Source of the DNA: DATKDU01 sp035512595
GTDB lineage: Bacteria; Planctomycetota; Planctomycetia; Pirellulales; Pirellulaceae
DNA length: 31,575 nt
NCBI GenBank assembly: GCA_035512595.1
Contig: DATKDU010000273.1
Span: 1 to 31,575, forward strand
Reading direction: 5' to 3'
Each line of letters begins with the position of its first letter. Within the stretch, counting starts at the first letter, position 1. Of the stretch, positions 8,417-15,829 are shown piece by piece. The notes beneath the pieces were generated by a model, which saw only the letters and a list, made by a program, of their open reading frames with translations, ran no database searches and had not been told where the DNA came from. The translations under genes and the position numbers were made by a program.

Positions 8417-9571
8417 CTAGGAATCACTGAATGGCTCGGAGGATTCCTCCTGCGATGGCTTGATTCCCACCAGCCGGAAGAACTGCCTGAGCGAATCCTC
8501 GTTGTCGATCAACTCCGCGTAATATTTTTCCGGTGACGAACGGCCCCGTTTGACGACCTGGCGGATTTGTTCCGCCAATAAGCTTAGCGGTTCCGTGCGG
8601 GCAAAGAAATCGGCAATCGCCGAAAGTTGGCGGAAGGCTTCTTCCCGGCCCTGCGGCTCCCCGGCCGGCCCGAGTGCCCCCGGATTGCCGCCGGCCGCGG
8701 CTCCCGCGGCTCCGGTAGCCTGGGCCGGAGGGGCCAGGTAATCCTTGGCGATGTGCGTCAGGCACCGTTTGATATCATCGACCCGCTCCCGCACCCGAAG
8801 CAGCGACGGCGCCAGGCCCTGGAGCCCGTTGGAAAGGTGCTTTTGGAAGGCGGCCTCCACCTGGTTGGAATGGGCGCTGACTTCTTCGAGCTGCGCGAGC
8901 AGTCGCGGAAAATAGTCGCGATTTCTTTGGGCCGTTTGTGCCGCGCTCTGCGTCAAGCGGCCGACGGTCGTAGCCTTCCGCTTTTCCCGCTCCTCGGGGC
9001 TGAGCTTTTCCGCCTGTACGGCTTGCTCGTATTGCCACAGGGCGTAGCTCCCCGCATCGCTCCCCTCGGTTAGCGGAATCCAGGAGATTGGGCCCGGCAA
9101 GCCGGCCTTCCACTGATCGATCATCTTCGTCAGGTCGAGGACGACCTGCTCTTCATCGACCGGGCCACCTTCCGCTTCTGCCGCGGCTCGCGCGGCCGAG
9201 AAGATGTCGGGCCAGAAGCGATCGATCAGACCGGCGACCAACTCCAGCCCGCCGACCAGCCCCGCCAGGCCATCGGTCCGTACCGCGGCCGCGACCATCA
9301 GCGCCGCCACATCCAGATCCTTGGCGGTCGAAGTCAGCAGCTTCTCCCCCAGCTCCTTGACCGTGCTCCAGTCGCTTATTCCGGCAACCGACGGATCGTT
9401 GCCCGAGTCGCTGGCCTTTTTCTCGCTTTCGAGGGCCTTTTTCGCCCGGCTCATCAGCTCCCGCAGTTCGGGATGCACCGTGTCGCTGGTGCGCAGGCGA
9501 ATGCCGACTGGGCCGGGCTCGTCCAGCGGCCGGAGCAACTCGTCGATGGCAAAGGCTTGAGCGTCAGACAT
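8417..9571 (-). CDS. tssA: Type VI secretion assembly protein TssA
   Basis: 384 residues with an ImpA-type N-terminal domain: IDELLRPLDEPGPVG at residues 9-23, WSTVKELGEKLLTSTAKDLDVAALMVAA around 68-95, then WPDIF and the WIPLTEG segment. The C-terminus holds the short family motif FFARTEPLSLLAEQIRQVVKRG, as in TssA proteins that cap or organise the distal sheath end. TssA recruits baseplate parts and primes tube/sheath growth. A low-complexity Ala/Gly stretch (about residues 283-300) links the two parts. It is 65 bases upstream of tssB and 93 bases downstream of the sigma-factor gene. No strong ribosome site precedes the ATG. Confidence 0.92.
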   Translation of the reverse strand: MSDAQAFAIDELLRPLDEPGPVGIRLRTSDTVHPELRELMSRAKKALESEKKASDSGNDPSVAGISDWSTVKELGEKLLTSTAKDLDVAALMVAAAVRTDGLAGLVGGLELVAGLIDRFWPDIFSAARAAAEAEGGPVDEEQVVLDLTKMIDQWKAGLPGPISWIPLTEGSDAGSYALWQYEQAVQAEKLSPEEREKRKATTVGRLTQSAAQTAQRNRDYFPRLLAQLEEVSAHSNQVEAAFQKHLSNGLQGLAPSLLRVRERVDDIKRCLTHIAKDYLAPPAQATGAAGAAAGGNPGALGPAGEPQGREEAFRQLSAIADFFARTEPLSLLAEQIRQVVKRGRSSPEKYYAELIDNEDSLRQFFRLVGIKPSQEESSEPFSDS

Positions 9572-9664
9572 GCGAAAATCGGAAAAACAGGAGTAAGCCG
9601 TCCGCGGAGGGAGGTTTGTGAGTTTACTATCGTAGGTTTTGATTACGCCGGCTGCAAACCATCT

Positions 9665-10333
9665 TTAGCCCAGCCCCTCCCGCTGGAGCGCCCGCCCCAG
9701 CCTGGCCAGGGCCTGGGCGTGGAGCCGACTGGCCCATGTCTTGTTTCGACCCATGCGGGCCGCAGCATCTTTGAGAGTCAGCCCCTCGTAATAAGTGGCC
9801 CGCAAAAGCTCCGCCGCCGTTGCCGGCAGGGCATCCACCAGTTGACGCACCCGGTCCTGCACCTCCCGCCGGGCGGCCTCCCCTTCGCCGGAGAGCCCCT
9901 TGTCCTCCGCGTCCATCAGTTGTGCCGACGAGAGGGCCGTCAGCCGCTGCGATTCCAGGCGTTCGGCCGTCTGCCGAAACCACTCCAGCGGCATTTCCAG
10001 CTCGGAGAGGGGAATGGTCTCCTCCTCAGCGCCATATCCGGCGACTCCTTTGTCGGGACGGTACGACCCGTCGTGGTATTTCTCGATGCGAAACCAGGAC
10101 ATCTTCGACAAACCGTCGAGGATCGCCCCGCGAATGCGATGGAAGGCGTAGGTCGTAAATCGGTAGCCGCGGGCCGGGTCGAAGGTCGTCGCCGCCTCGG
10201 CCAGTCCGATCGTTCCGTAGCCCACCAGGTCTTCCAAATCGATCTGGCGGGGCAGCTTCTGATGGATCTTCCACGCCAGGGCGCGGACGAGCCCCATATA
10301 GTTGACGATCAAGTTGGATCGCTGGTCGCTCAT
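9665..10333 (-). CDS. Sigma-70 family RNA polymerase sigma factor (FliA/SigB-like)
   Basis: 222 residues from ATG 10333. Region 2 is clear: LVRALAWKIHQKLP, IDLEDLVGYGTIGLAEAATTFDPARGYRFTTYAFHRIRGAILDGL (regions 2.1-2.4, about residues 14-75). Region 4 is at the C-terminus: LPATAAELLRATYYEGLTLKDAAARMGRNKTWASRLHAQAL, the -35-recognising HTH. Region 3 is replaced by a poorly conserved linker. The region 2 style is of the FliA/SigB group rather than the ECF group. It lies 93 bases upstream of tssA on the same strand and may share its transcript, so it could govern the T6SS genes (inference from position only). A TTG start 22 codons upstream is less likely. Confidence 0.88.
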   Translation of the reverse strand: MSDQRSNLIVNYMGLVRALAWKIHQKLPRQIDLEDLVGYGTIGLAEAATTFDPARGYRFTTYAFHRIRGAILDGLSKMSWFRIEKYHDGSYRPDKGVAGYGAEEETIPLSELEMPLEWFRQTAERLESQRLTALSSAQLMDAEDKGLSGEGEAARREVQDRVRQLVDALPATAAELLRATYYEGLTLKDAAARMGRNKTWASRLHAQALARLGRALQREGLG

Positions 10334-10900
10334 GGCGTTGGGGCCTGAAGACCGCCCGCGACGGCCGCCGGGGCCGATCGTGCGCAGGAGAAAAGACAAT
10401 CGGCCAGCCAGGAAAAGAATTCGGCCGAACCCAACATGGGAACAGCTAACCTAGCGTGCGGCAATCGACCGGACAAGTCCGGCAGCCGCCTGAAGGTCTA
10501 AGCGTAGAAAACTGCCGAGCGCAACACTTGGGAACAGGGAATTTCGGCGCTGTGGGGTAAGATGCGAAAAACCGCGAAAGACCGCGAATTTGGCCCTGTG
10601 GGAGACGGAAAGCAATTTCCCCATTGAGCAACCGAATCCGGCGACGGCCGTCTCGCAATGGCAGTGTCGATCGCTTTTTGCTCAGAGGCTCCGAGGCGCG
10701 GAGGCACAGAGCAGCAGGGGACAGTATTGTCTGCTCTGTGCCATTGTGCCTCAGAGCCTCTGTGTCAAAAAACGAATGACGTCGCCCCAGGGTAGCTTCT
10801 GGCATTAGCGCATTTGGTCCCCTGGGATTTGTTTGTGCTTGGTGCGTGGGAGAATACCGAAGATATTTGTCGGCGGTTCCTTCGCGGCCGTTTTTCCGTC
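10334..10900. other. Long intergenic region with one large inverted repeat
   Basis: 567 bases between the divergent sigma-factor and YwqK-like genes. It must hold both promoters, but I see no convincing -35/-10 pair. It contains a direct repeat ACCGCGAA (about 10570-10590), a large inverted repeat (10683-10762) and a short open frame over that repeat that I do not believe is a gene. Confidence 0.6.
10683..10762. repeat. Imperfect inverted repeat with 32-base arms
   Basis: The arms at 10683-10714 and 10731-10762 are complementary at 27 of 32 positions by my reading, around a 16-base centre. Words such as CAGAGGC and GGCACAGAG recur. It resembles a small MITE/REP-type intergenic element; no flanking duplication is obvious. 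Confidence 0.7.
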
Positions 10901-11743
10901 ATGTCCAGCAATCGCCCTTTCTTCCGATTCTCCCTTCGCAGCTTGCTGCTCGTGGTGGCGGTCGCGGCAGTGGCCAGTTGGTGGTATCGTTCCCACCTGG
11001 CATTCCGGCGATCGCCGTCGAAGGCCGAAACCTGGGGAGGCTATTGGGCCACGGGAGATCCGGAGCATCTGCGGACGCGCATCTATCGCGATCACAACGA
11101 TCGGCTTATGGCGATCCTCCTGCTGGCGTTTGACGGGCTCGACGTCAACGGGCCGCGCTTCGAGTTGACGCACGGCTACAACGCCCAGGACGGCGGCAGG
11201 CTGGCCCTGGATGGCGTCGTCATTGAGCCGCACGCCAAGCCGCGCGTTTTCGCCAACGATCCGTTTGGCCGTGTCGTCGAGCTGAACCTCACTTCACCTG
11301 AGGCGGAAGCACTGGCCCGCTGCCGATCGGCGGCCGAGATCGAAATGTTTTATCGCGACGTCGTCGAGCCAAAATTCTTTCTTCGCGAGGGACAAACCGG
11401 CGAGAAAGGACGGCAGGGACTGTGGACCTATCGGCTTCTCAGCGGGGAACTCTACAAAGTGGTGGCGTATGCCGACGGGCTGCGGCACGGCGAAACGAAG
11501 ATTTACTATCGCACGGGGGCGCTGAAATCGGCCCAATCCTTCGATCGCGGCCGGCCAACGGGGGAATGGACGCTGTTCGATCCCGATGGCGGCGTGCTGG
11601 CGATCATCGATTCCGCTTCGCCGATCGACCGGCGTAGCACTCCCAAGAGGAATCGACACGTGCGACGCTGGCAGTCGCAGATGAACGACAAGGACGGCTA
11701 TCGGCTGTTCGTCGATGGGGCCGAGCTGAAGATGCCGCCGTGA
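10901..11743 (+). CDS. Membrane-anchored protein with YwqK/MORN-like repeats
   Basis: 280 residues from ATG 10901. The N-terminus FFRFSLRSLLLVVAVAAVASWW (about residues 6-27) is the planctomycete RFSLRSLL membrane anchor, with a single transmembrane helix. The C-terminal part (about 175-235) reads GLWTYRLLSGELYKVVAYADGLRHGE, then a YYRTGALKSAQSF repeat and GEWTLFDPDGGVLA, which are MORN-type turns as in YwqK-family antitoxin-like proteins. The middle (residues 45-165) is unrecognised. Longer starts exist back to 10814, but the family-like start is MSSNRPFFRF. It stands alone on the plus strand between the T6SS block and the LarA-like gene. No function can be assigned beyond an anchored, extracytoplasmic or cytoplasmic MORN protein. 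Confidence 0.75.
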   Translation: MSSNRPFFRFSLRSLLLVVAVAAVASWWYRSHLAFRRSPSKAETWGGYWATGDPEHLRTRIYRDHNDRLMAILLLAFDGLDVNGPRFELTHGYNAQDGGRLALDGVVIEPHAKPRVFANDPFGRVVELNLTSPEAEALARCRSAAEIEMFYRDVVEPKFFLREGQTGEKGRQGLWTYRLLSGELYKVVAYADGLRHGETKIYYRTGALKSAQSFDRGRPTGEWTLFDPDGGVLAIIDSASPIDRRSTPKRNRHVRRWQSQMNDKDGYRLFVDGAELKMPP

Positions 11744-11744
11744 T

Positions 11745-11866
11745 GACTCGATGCCGAGTCCAAAACTGGATTTGACCGCATCCAGGTAGCCGCCATGGCC
11801 ATCGGTGGCGAGTTGGACGCGGGTGTGCAGGCCGAGCCAAGCGGCTACTGTTTGTTCGTACCGCAC
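11745..11866 (-). pseudogene. Remnant of an IS1-like transposase
   Basis: About 40 codons on the minus strand encode a segment with RVQLATDGHGGYLDAVKSSFG, resembling the DDE catalytic segment (RVQLTTDGxxxYLxAV) of planctomycete IS1-type transposases. Nothing recognisable continues on either side. The other 294 bases up to the next gene (11867-12160) contain no gene or repeat I can support. The small frame at 11902-12105 has no family resemblance. Confidence 0.5.
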
Positions 11867-12160
11867 ATTATGCTTGACCGGTCACGCACACAATAAGGAA
11901 GGTGATTGACCGACCTGAGGTGAGTCGCATCACTTCTTTAGGTCTTGTTCAGGCCTCGCCAAAATGGATTGGCTCTTCGCCCGCTGCTTTTACTATCCCC
12001 AATGTCGCCGAGGGTTCAGCCAGTGAAGCAGTAGATTCCAGGCGAGGGTTGGTCCATCAACGCGAAGTGGTCAAACAGTTTGCCGCAAAAACACTACGCG
12101 AATAGATACATCTACCGATTCTCGTGATCTGTTCCACCATCCGTATTCCGCACTGACAAC

Positions 12161-13561
12161 ATGCCCTGGCTCTCCTACTCCGCCCCTTCCATTCCCCGCC
12201 CTCGCGTCAAGGAGTTGCTCGATCAAGCTCTCCTCCAAGCGCGGCAGCGCGTCTGCCTCAAGCCCAAACGCGTCCTGCTTCTGCCGCCGGACATCACGCG
12301 GATGCACTCCGGCGCCGGCTGGATCACCGAGCACTTCTACAAGCGCCTCAAGGACAATGCCGACGTCCACGTCATCCCCACCCTCGGCCAGCACGAGCCG
12401 CACACCCGCGAGCAGAACGCCCAGATGTTCGGCTCGATTCCCCACGAGCGGATTCATCCGCACGATTGGCGCGGCGGCTGCGTCCAGGTGGGCGAAGTGC
12501 CGGCGGATTATGTGAAAGAAGCGACCGGCGGCATTGCCGACTGGCCGTTTCCGATCTGGCTCAACCGGATGCTCTTGGAGGAGCACTGGGACCTGATCAT
12601 CAACATCGGCCACGTGGTGCCGCACGAGGTCCTCGGCTTCGCCAACCACAATAAGAACTACTTCATCGGCCTGGCGGGCAAGGAGCTGATCTGTGCCTCC
12701 CACATGGCGGCCGCCTGCTGCGGCATCGAGAACAACCTGGCTAGCCTGATCACGCCGGTGCGGCAGTGCTTCAACTGGGCGGAGGAAAAATTCCTCGGCC
12801 ATTTGCCTGATTTCTATGTGCAGGTCACGCTGGCCCATAGTAGTCCACTCGCTCCGCGAGTGGACAGACCGCCGCTGAGCGGTGCGGCCGCCGAGCAGTC
12901 GGCAATCAAGGGCGCTTCTGAGCACTCGCGGAGCGAGTTCTCTACATTAGTACACACCGGCATCTTCGTCGGTGACGATCTGGAAACCTACCTCGCCGCC
13001 GCCCGAGCGGCCCGCGAGCAAAACATCACGGTCCTCGACGAGCCGCTGAAGAAGGTCGTCTGCGTCATGCAGGGGGACGAGTTCTTCAGCACCTGGGTCG
13101 CCAATAAGGCCGTTTACCGCACGCGGATGGCCCTGGCCGACGGCGGCGAGCTGCTGATCATCGCACCCGGCCTGAAGCGCTTCGGCGAGCAGCCCGACGT
13201 CGATGCATTGATCCGCAAGTACGGTTACTGCGGCACTGGCCGCGTCATGGAGCTGTACCAGCAGAATGCCGACATGCAGGACCTGGCCCACGCCACGGCC
13301 CATTTGATCCACGGCTCGAGCGAAGGGCGTTTTACGATCCGATATGCTCCCGGCCACCTGACCAAAGCCGACATCGAGCAGGTCAAGTATGAATATGCCG
13401 ACTTAAGCGATACGCTCCGCCGCTACGTGATCGACCAGCTCGAGCCGGGGTTCAACGACGTCAGCGGCGAGCGGATCTACTTCATCCCCACGCCGAGCGC
13501 CGGCCTGTGGGCGACGCGGGAAAAGCTGTATGGGCGAAGGGGAGGCTTTGGAGCGGCGTAA
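12161..13561 (+). CDS. LarA-family (DUF2088) nickel-pincer enzyme with an internal repeat insertion
   Basis: 466 residues. LarA-type racemases use a nickel-pincer nucleotide bound to a lysine. In Lactobacillus LarA the key residues are His108, His174, Lys184 and His200; here His155, Lys165 and His181 keep the exact 10- and 16-residue spacing, and a LGQHEPHT segment (His78) matches the GTHRP region of His108. The DITRMHSG segment (44-51) fits the substrate/phosphate-binding N-domain. So a 2-hydroxyacid racemase or epimerase is likely, substrate unknown. Residues 227-265 are an extra 39-residue block encoded by a REP-like element (12839-12955), inserted between VTLAH and TGIFVGDD. No cofactor-synthesis genes (larB/C/E) are in the window. 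Confidence 0.85.
   Translation: MPWLSYSAPSIPRPRVKELLDQALLQARQRVCLKPKRVLLLPPDITRMHSGAGWITEHFYKRLKDNADVHVIPTLGQHEPHTREQNAQMFGSIPHERIHPHDWRGGCVQVGEVPADYVKEATGGIADWPFPIWLNRMLLEEHWDLIINIGHVVPHEVLGFANHNKNYFIGLAGKELICASHMAAACCGIENNLASLITPVRQCFNWAEEKFLGHLPDFYVQVTLAHSSPLAPRVDRPPLSGAAAEQSAIKGASEHSRSEFSTLVHTGIFVGDDLETYLAAARAAREQNITVLDEPLKKVVCVMQGDEFFSTWVANKAVYRTRMALADGGELLIIAPGLKRFGEQPDVDALIRKYGYCGTGRVMELYQQNADMQDLAHATAHLIHGSSEGRFTIRYAPGHLTKADIEQVKYEYADLSDTLRRYVIDQLEPGFNDVSGERIYFIPTPSAGLWATREKLYGRRGGFGAA
12839..12955. repeat. REP/MITE-like element inserted in frame within the LarA-like gene
   Basis: 117 bases, hence in frame. It contains two palindromes, CCACTCGC-TCC-GCGAGTGG (12845-12863) and ACTCGC-GGA-GCGAGT (12923-12937); CTCGCTCCGCGAGTG and CACTCGCGGAGCGAG are also perfect inverted copies of each other. 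The right unit with its CTACATT tail recurs in the intergenic DNA at 760-783. Encoded residues are low-complexity and unlike the rest of the enzyme. Confidence 0.8.
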
Positions 13562-13619
13562 TTCGTTTGCTCCGCTCAGCCGTTCGGACGTACAATCGGG
13601 GATTCACAGGAGTTCGCCA

Positions 13620-14897
13620 ATGCCGTCGATGTTTTTTCGCTTTGCACTGCTGCTGGTTGCCGTCGCGGCGTTCAGCGCGCGAGCACAGGACGCCAGACCT
13701 CAAATCCCCCATAGCGACCTGCACCGGCTCTTGACCGAGATCAAGCCGCAGCCGGGGGAAAGCCCCTGGCGCGAGATTGTCTGGCTGACGAGCGTCACCG
13801 AAGCGCGGTGCCGCGCGGCTGCCGAGGACAAGCCGATCGTGATCTTCACGGCGGCCGACGGCAGTCCCCTCTCGCGGACGTGAGGGGCCTGCACGTCCAA
13901 CCGGGCCCGGTGGTTCACCGGCAGCCAGGTGGAGCCCGAGTTTGTCGAGAAGCACTTCATCCCGCTGGCCCTCGACACGTACTTCCGCGGCAATTCGCAG
14001 GAAGTCGAGTTCTGCCAGAAAGTGGGGGCCGGCGGCAATCACGTGGTGGTGGTGACTGCCGGCGGCGAGGTGGTCATGAAAAAGGACCTGCGGCTGCGGC
14101 AGCGCGAGCTGTCGAGTGCGCTGGAGGTCTATCGCCGCCTGCCGAAAGAGGAGCGCACGCCGCCGCTGCCTGATCCCGCGCTGGCCAAAGCGCCGCAGCG
14201 GCCGGTCCCCGAGCCGCCGGAGAGCGGGCTGATCGTGCGGGGATACTGCACGTACATGCGGCCGGACGTACGGGCGGGCAAGGATGGGCAATTGGTCCGC
14301 TCGCGGGAGTATTACTACAAGGAGAATCCAGACCGCTGGGCGGCCGAGACGCAGAGCGATCTGTTGTGGCTCACCGAGGCCGAGTGGAAATCGCTGATCC
14401 CGGCCGATCCGCGGCCGGGCGCGAAAGTCGAAGCATCGGCCGCGATCCAGAAGCGATTCTACGGCACGCTCGGCATCGACTACATGGAAGGGAGCGTCAA
14501 TAGCTTGCCGGTCCGCGAATCGACGCTGACGCTCTCTGTCGAAAAGGCCGACGACCGACAGTTGCTGTTGCGCGTCGAGGGTCACGCCCAGCTCGGCAAG
14601 CCGCTTACTGGCGACTCGCGCGACCAGCCGGAAACGCGCGGCTGCGAGCTGAAGCTCGTCGGCGAGATCTCGTATGACCGGGAGCAGCAGAGAATTGACC
14701 GCTTTGATTTGGCCGGCGTCGGCCGCGCCTGGGGGAACAAGATGAACTACGTCGGCCGCGAGGTCCGCCTGGAGAATCACCCCTGGCACTACGGCATTGC
14801 CTGCGAACTGGTCACGACCGACACCCCGGCCGACCTCATCCCGCCGTACAACCTGCTGCACTACAACAGCACGCCGCCGTATTTTGCGAAAGAGTAG
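13620..14897 (+). CDS. Secreted thioredoxin-like selenoprotein (TGA at codon 88 read as selenocysteine)
   Basis: 425 residues if TGA 13881-13883 is read through; the frame is open without another stop from 13620 to the TAG at 14897. ATG 13620 has AGGAG 6 bases upstream. Residues 1-23 are a signal peptide (FFRFALLLVAVAAF, cut near ARA-Q). Residues 50-135 look thioredoxin-like: EARCRAAAEDKPIVIFTA, then Sec88-Gly-Ala-Cys91, a UxxC redox motif where CxxC is expected, then PEFVEKHFIPLALDTY and NHVVVVTAGGEVVMKK. About residues 195-425 form a second, unrecognised domain. A SECIS-like hairpin follows the TGA. The alternative is a nonsense mutation or two separate genes, but either would split the fold at its active site, and the downstream part has no convincing own start. 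Confidence 0.75.
13881..13921 (+). promoter_or_regulatory. In-frame TGA with bacterial SECIS-like hairpin
   Basis: The TGA (13881-13883) is followed by CCGGTG-GTT-CACCGG (13907-13921), a perfect 6-bp stem with a 3-base loop starting with G; that G is 30 bases after the TGA. Bacterial SECIS models ask for a hairpin with a 3-14 base apical loop carrying an early G about 16-37 bases after the UGA. Competing pairings exist: GGGCC/GGCCC (13885-13908), GTGA/TCAC (13880-13918) and GGACGTG/CACGTCC (13876-13898). The true fold needs calculation. Confidence 0.6.
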
Positions 14898-14915
14898 TCG
14901 TAAAGCCAGGCACCG

Positions 14916-15398
14916 CTACGCTGGTTTCGACTCGTGCGCGGCCGCCAGCCGATCGCGCTCCAGCCAGAAGCGGTCGAGGTCGCTCAGCTCCGCGGTGAAG
15001 TACGTCCCTTCCTCGAGTGTGACGCTGCGCCCTGTTTCGGCACTCACCACCTGGGCGATCTCCGCTGGGGACAAGGGCTTGGCCTCCACCGTCACGCGCC
15101 GTAGCGCGGTCGGTTTGTTTGCGGAAGAGAATTGGTACTCCTCGCGCGGCGGCAAGTAGATGGCGCCGGTCGCAAAATCGACGGCAAACGCAATCAGGCC
15201 GGGAATGAAAAACAGGATCAGGCCGATCCCGTCGAGCATGACGACGCCCCAATCGAGTTGTCCCCCTGATTGGCCGCGCCGTTCGGGATACAGGATCGTG
15301 CCGCAGCCGGCGGCCGAGCAGACCGTCCCCGCGACGGTTCCCGCGAGGAAGTGCCGGCGAGTGAGAATACGCAATGACAGCCCCGCGTTCATAGGCAT
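14916..15398 (-). CDS. Small conserved lipoprotein (YPERRGQ family), function unknown
   Basis: 160 residues. The N-terminus carries TRRHFLAGTVAGTVCSAAGCG: a twin-arginine-like start and a lipobox ending at Cys about position 32. The mature start GTILYPERRGQ and the hydrophobic stretch GIGLILFFIPGLIAFAVDF followed by GAIYLP form a signature I recall in small uncharacterised lipoproteins of planctomycetes and gammaproteobacteria. The last 60 residues are polar and helical. ATG 15392 is an equally possible start. It is convergent with the selenoprotein gene, separated by 18 bases. No function is inferred. Confidence 0.75.
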   Translation of the reverse strand: MPMNAGLSLRILTRRHFLAGTVAGTVCSAAGCGTILYPERRGQSGGQLDWGVVMLDGIGLILFFIPGLIAFAVDFATGAIYLPPREEYQFSSANKPTALRRVTVEAKPLSPAEIAQVVSAETGRSVTLEEGTYFTAELSDLDRFWLERDRLAAAHESKPA

Positions 15399-15494
15399 TC
15401 CAAGGGACGAGGAAGCGAGCCAAGGGGGCGAAACGTAGCAGGCCGCGGCCGGCGGGACAAGAGAATCCCCACTGCCGTCATGCCAGCGCCAGCA

Positions 15495-15780
15495 CTACGT
15501 GCGAAAGATCAGGGCGAAGGTGGTTCCGCGGTCCGGTTGGCTATCGACCAGAACCTGCCCGCCGTGTAGCTCCATGATCCGCCACACCTTGGAAAGGCCG
15601 AGCCCCAAGCCGCGGCCAGCCTCGCGGCCGGAATAGAACGGATCGAACAGGTGTTTCTTGGCCTCGGCAGTCAGGCCCGGGCCGGTATCGGCGACTTCGA
15701 TCTGCGGCCTGCCGTCGCGCTCGTGAAGGGAAACTTCGACGCTGCCGCGGGAGCGGACTGCTTCGAGGGCGGATCGAGTG
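15495..15780 (-). pseudogene. Truncated copy of the histidine kinase 3' end
   Basis: About 95 codons on the minus strand run from SALEAVRSRGSVEVSL through ADTGPGLTAEAKKHLF, FDPFYSGREAGRG and GLGLGLSKVWRIMELHGGQ to TTFALIFRT and a TAG at 15495. This is the ATPase half (G1, F and G2 boxes) of the kinase encoded at 21090-21932, matching it base by base at roughly four of five positions. It stops matching abruptly near 15780: there is no His box, the N box is partly lost (QNALEA became RSALEA), and there is no start codon. It is a fossil of a duplicated kinase. Confidence 0.88.
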
Positions 15781-15829
15781 ATTATTCAGTGGGGCTTGCC
15801 GGATTCCGTTCGGTCTTTCCGGAATCCTC

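Noticed and set aside
10590..10808. Short plus-strand open frame (72 codons).
   Set aside because: It overlaps the large inverted repeat, has no ribosome site and no recognisable sequence.
11902..12105. 67-codon open frame starting with GTG ahead of the LarA-like gene.
   Set aside because: No family resemblance, composition not clearly coding, and it lies beside a transposase scrap.
13530..13883. Reading the first half of the thioredoxin-like gene as a complete 88-residue protein ending at TGA, or the locus as a simple pseudogene.
   Set aside because: The frame continues without loss of coding character, the TGA replaces precisely a redox Cys, and a SECIS-like hairpin follows. Kept as the alternative explanation but not favoured.
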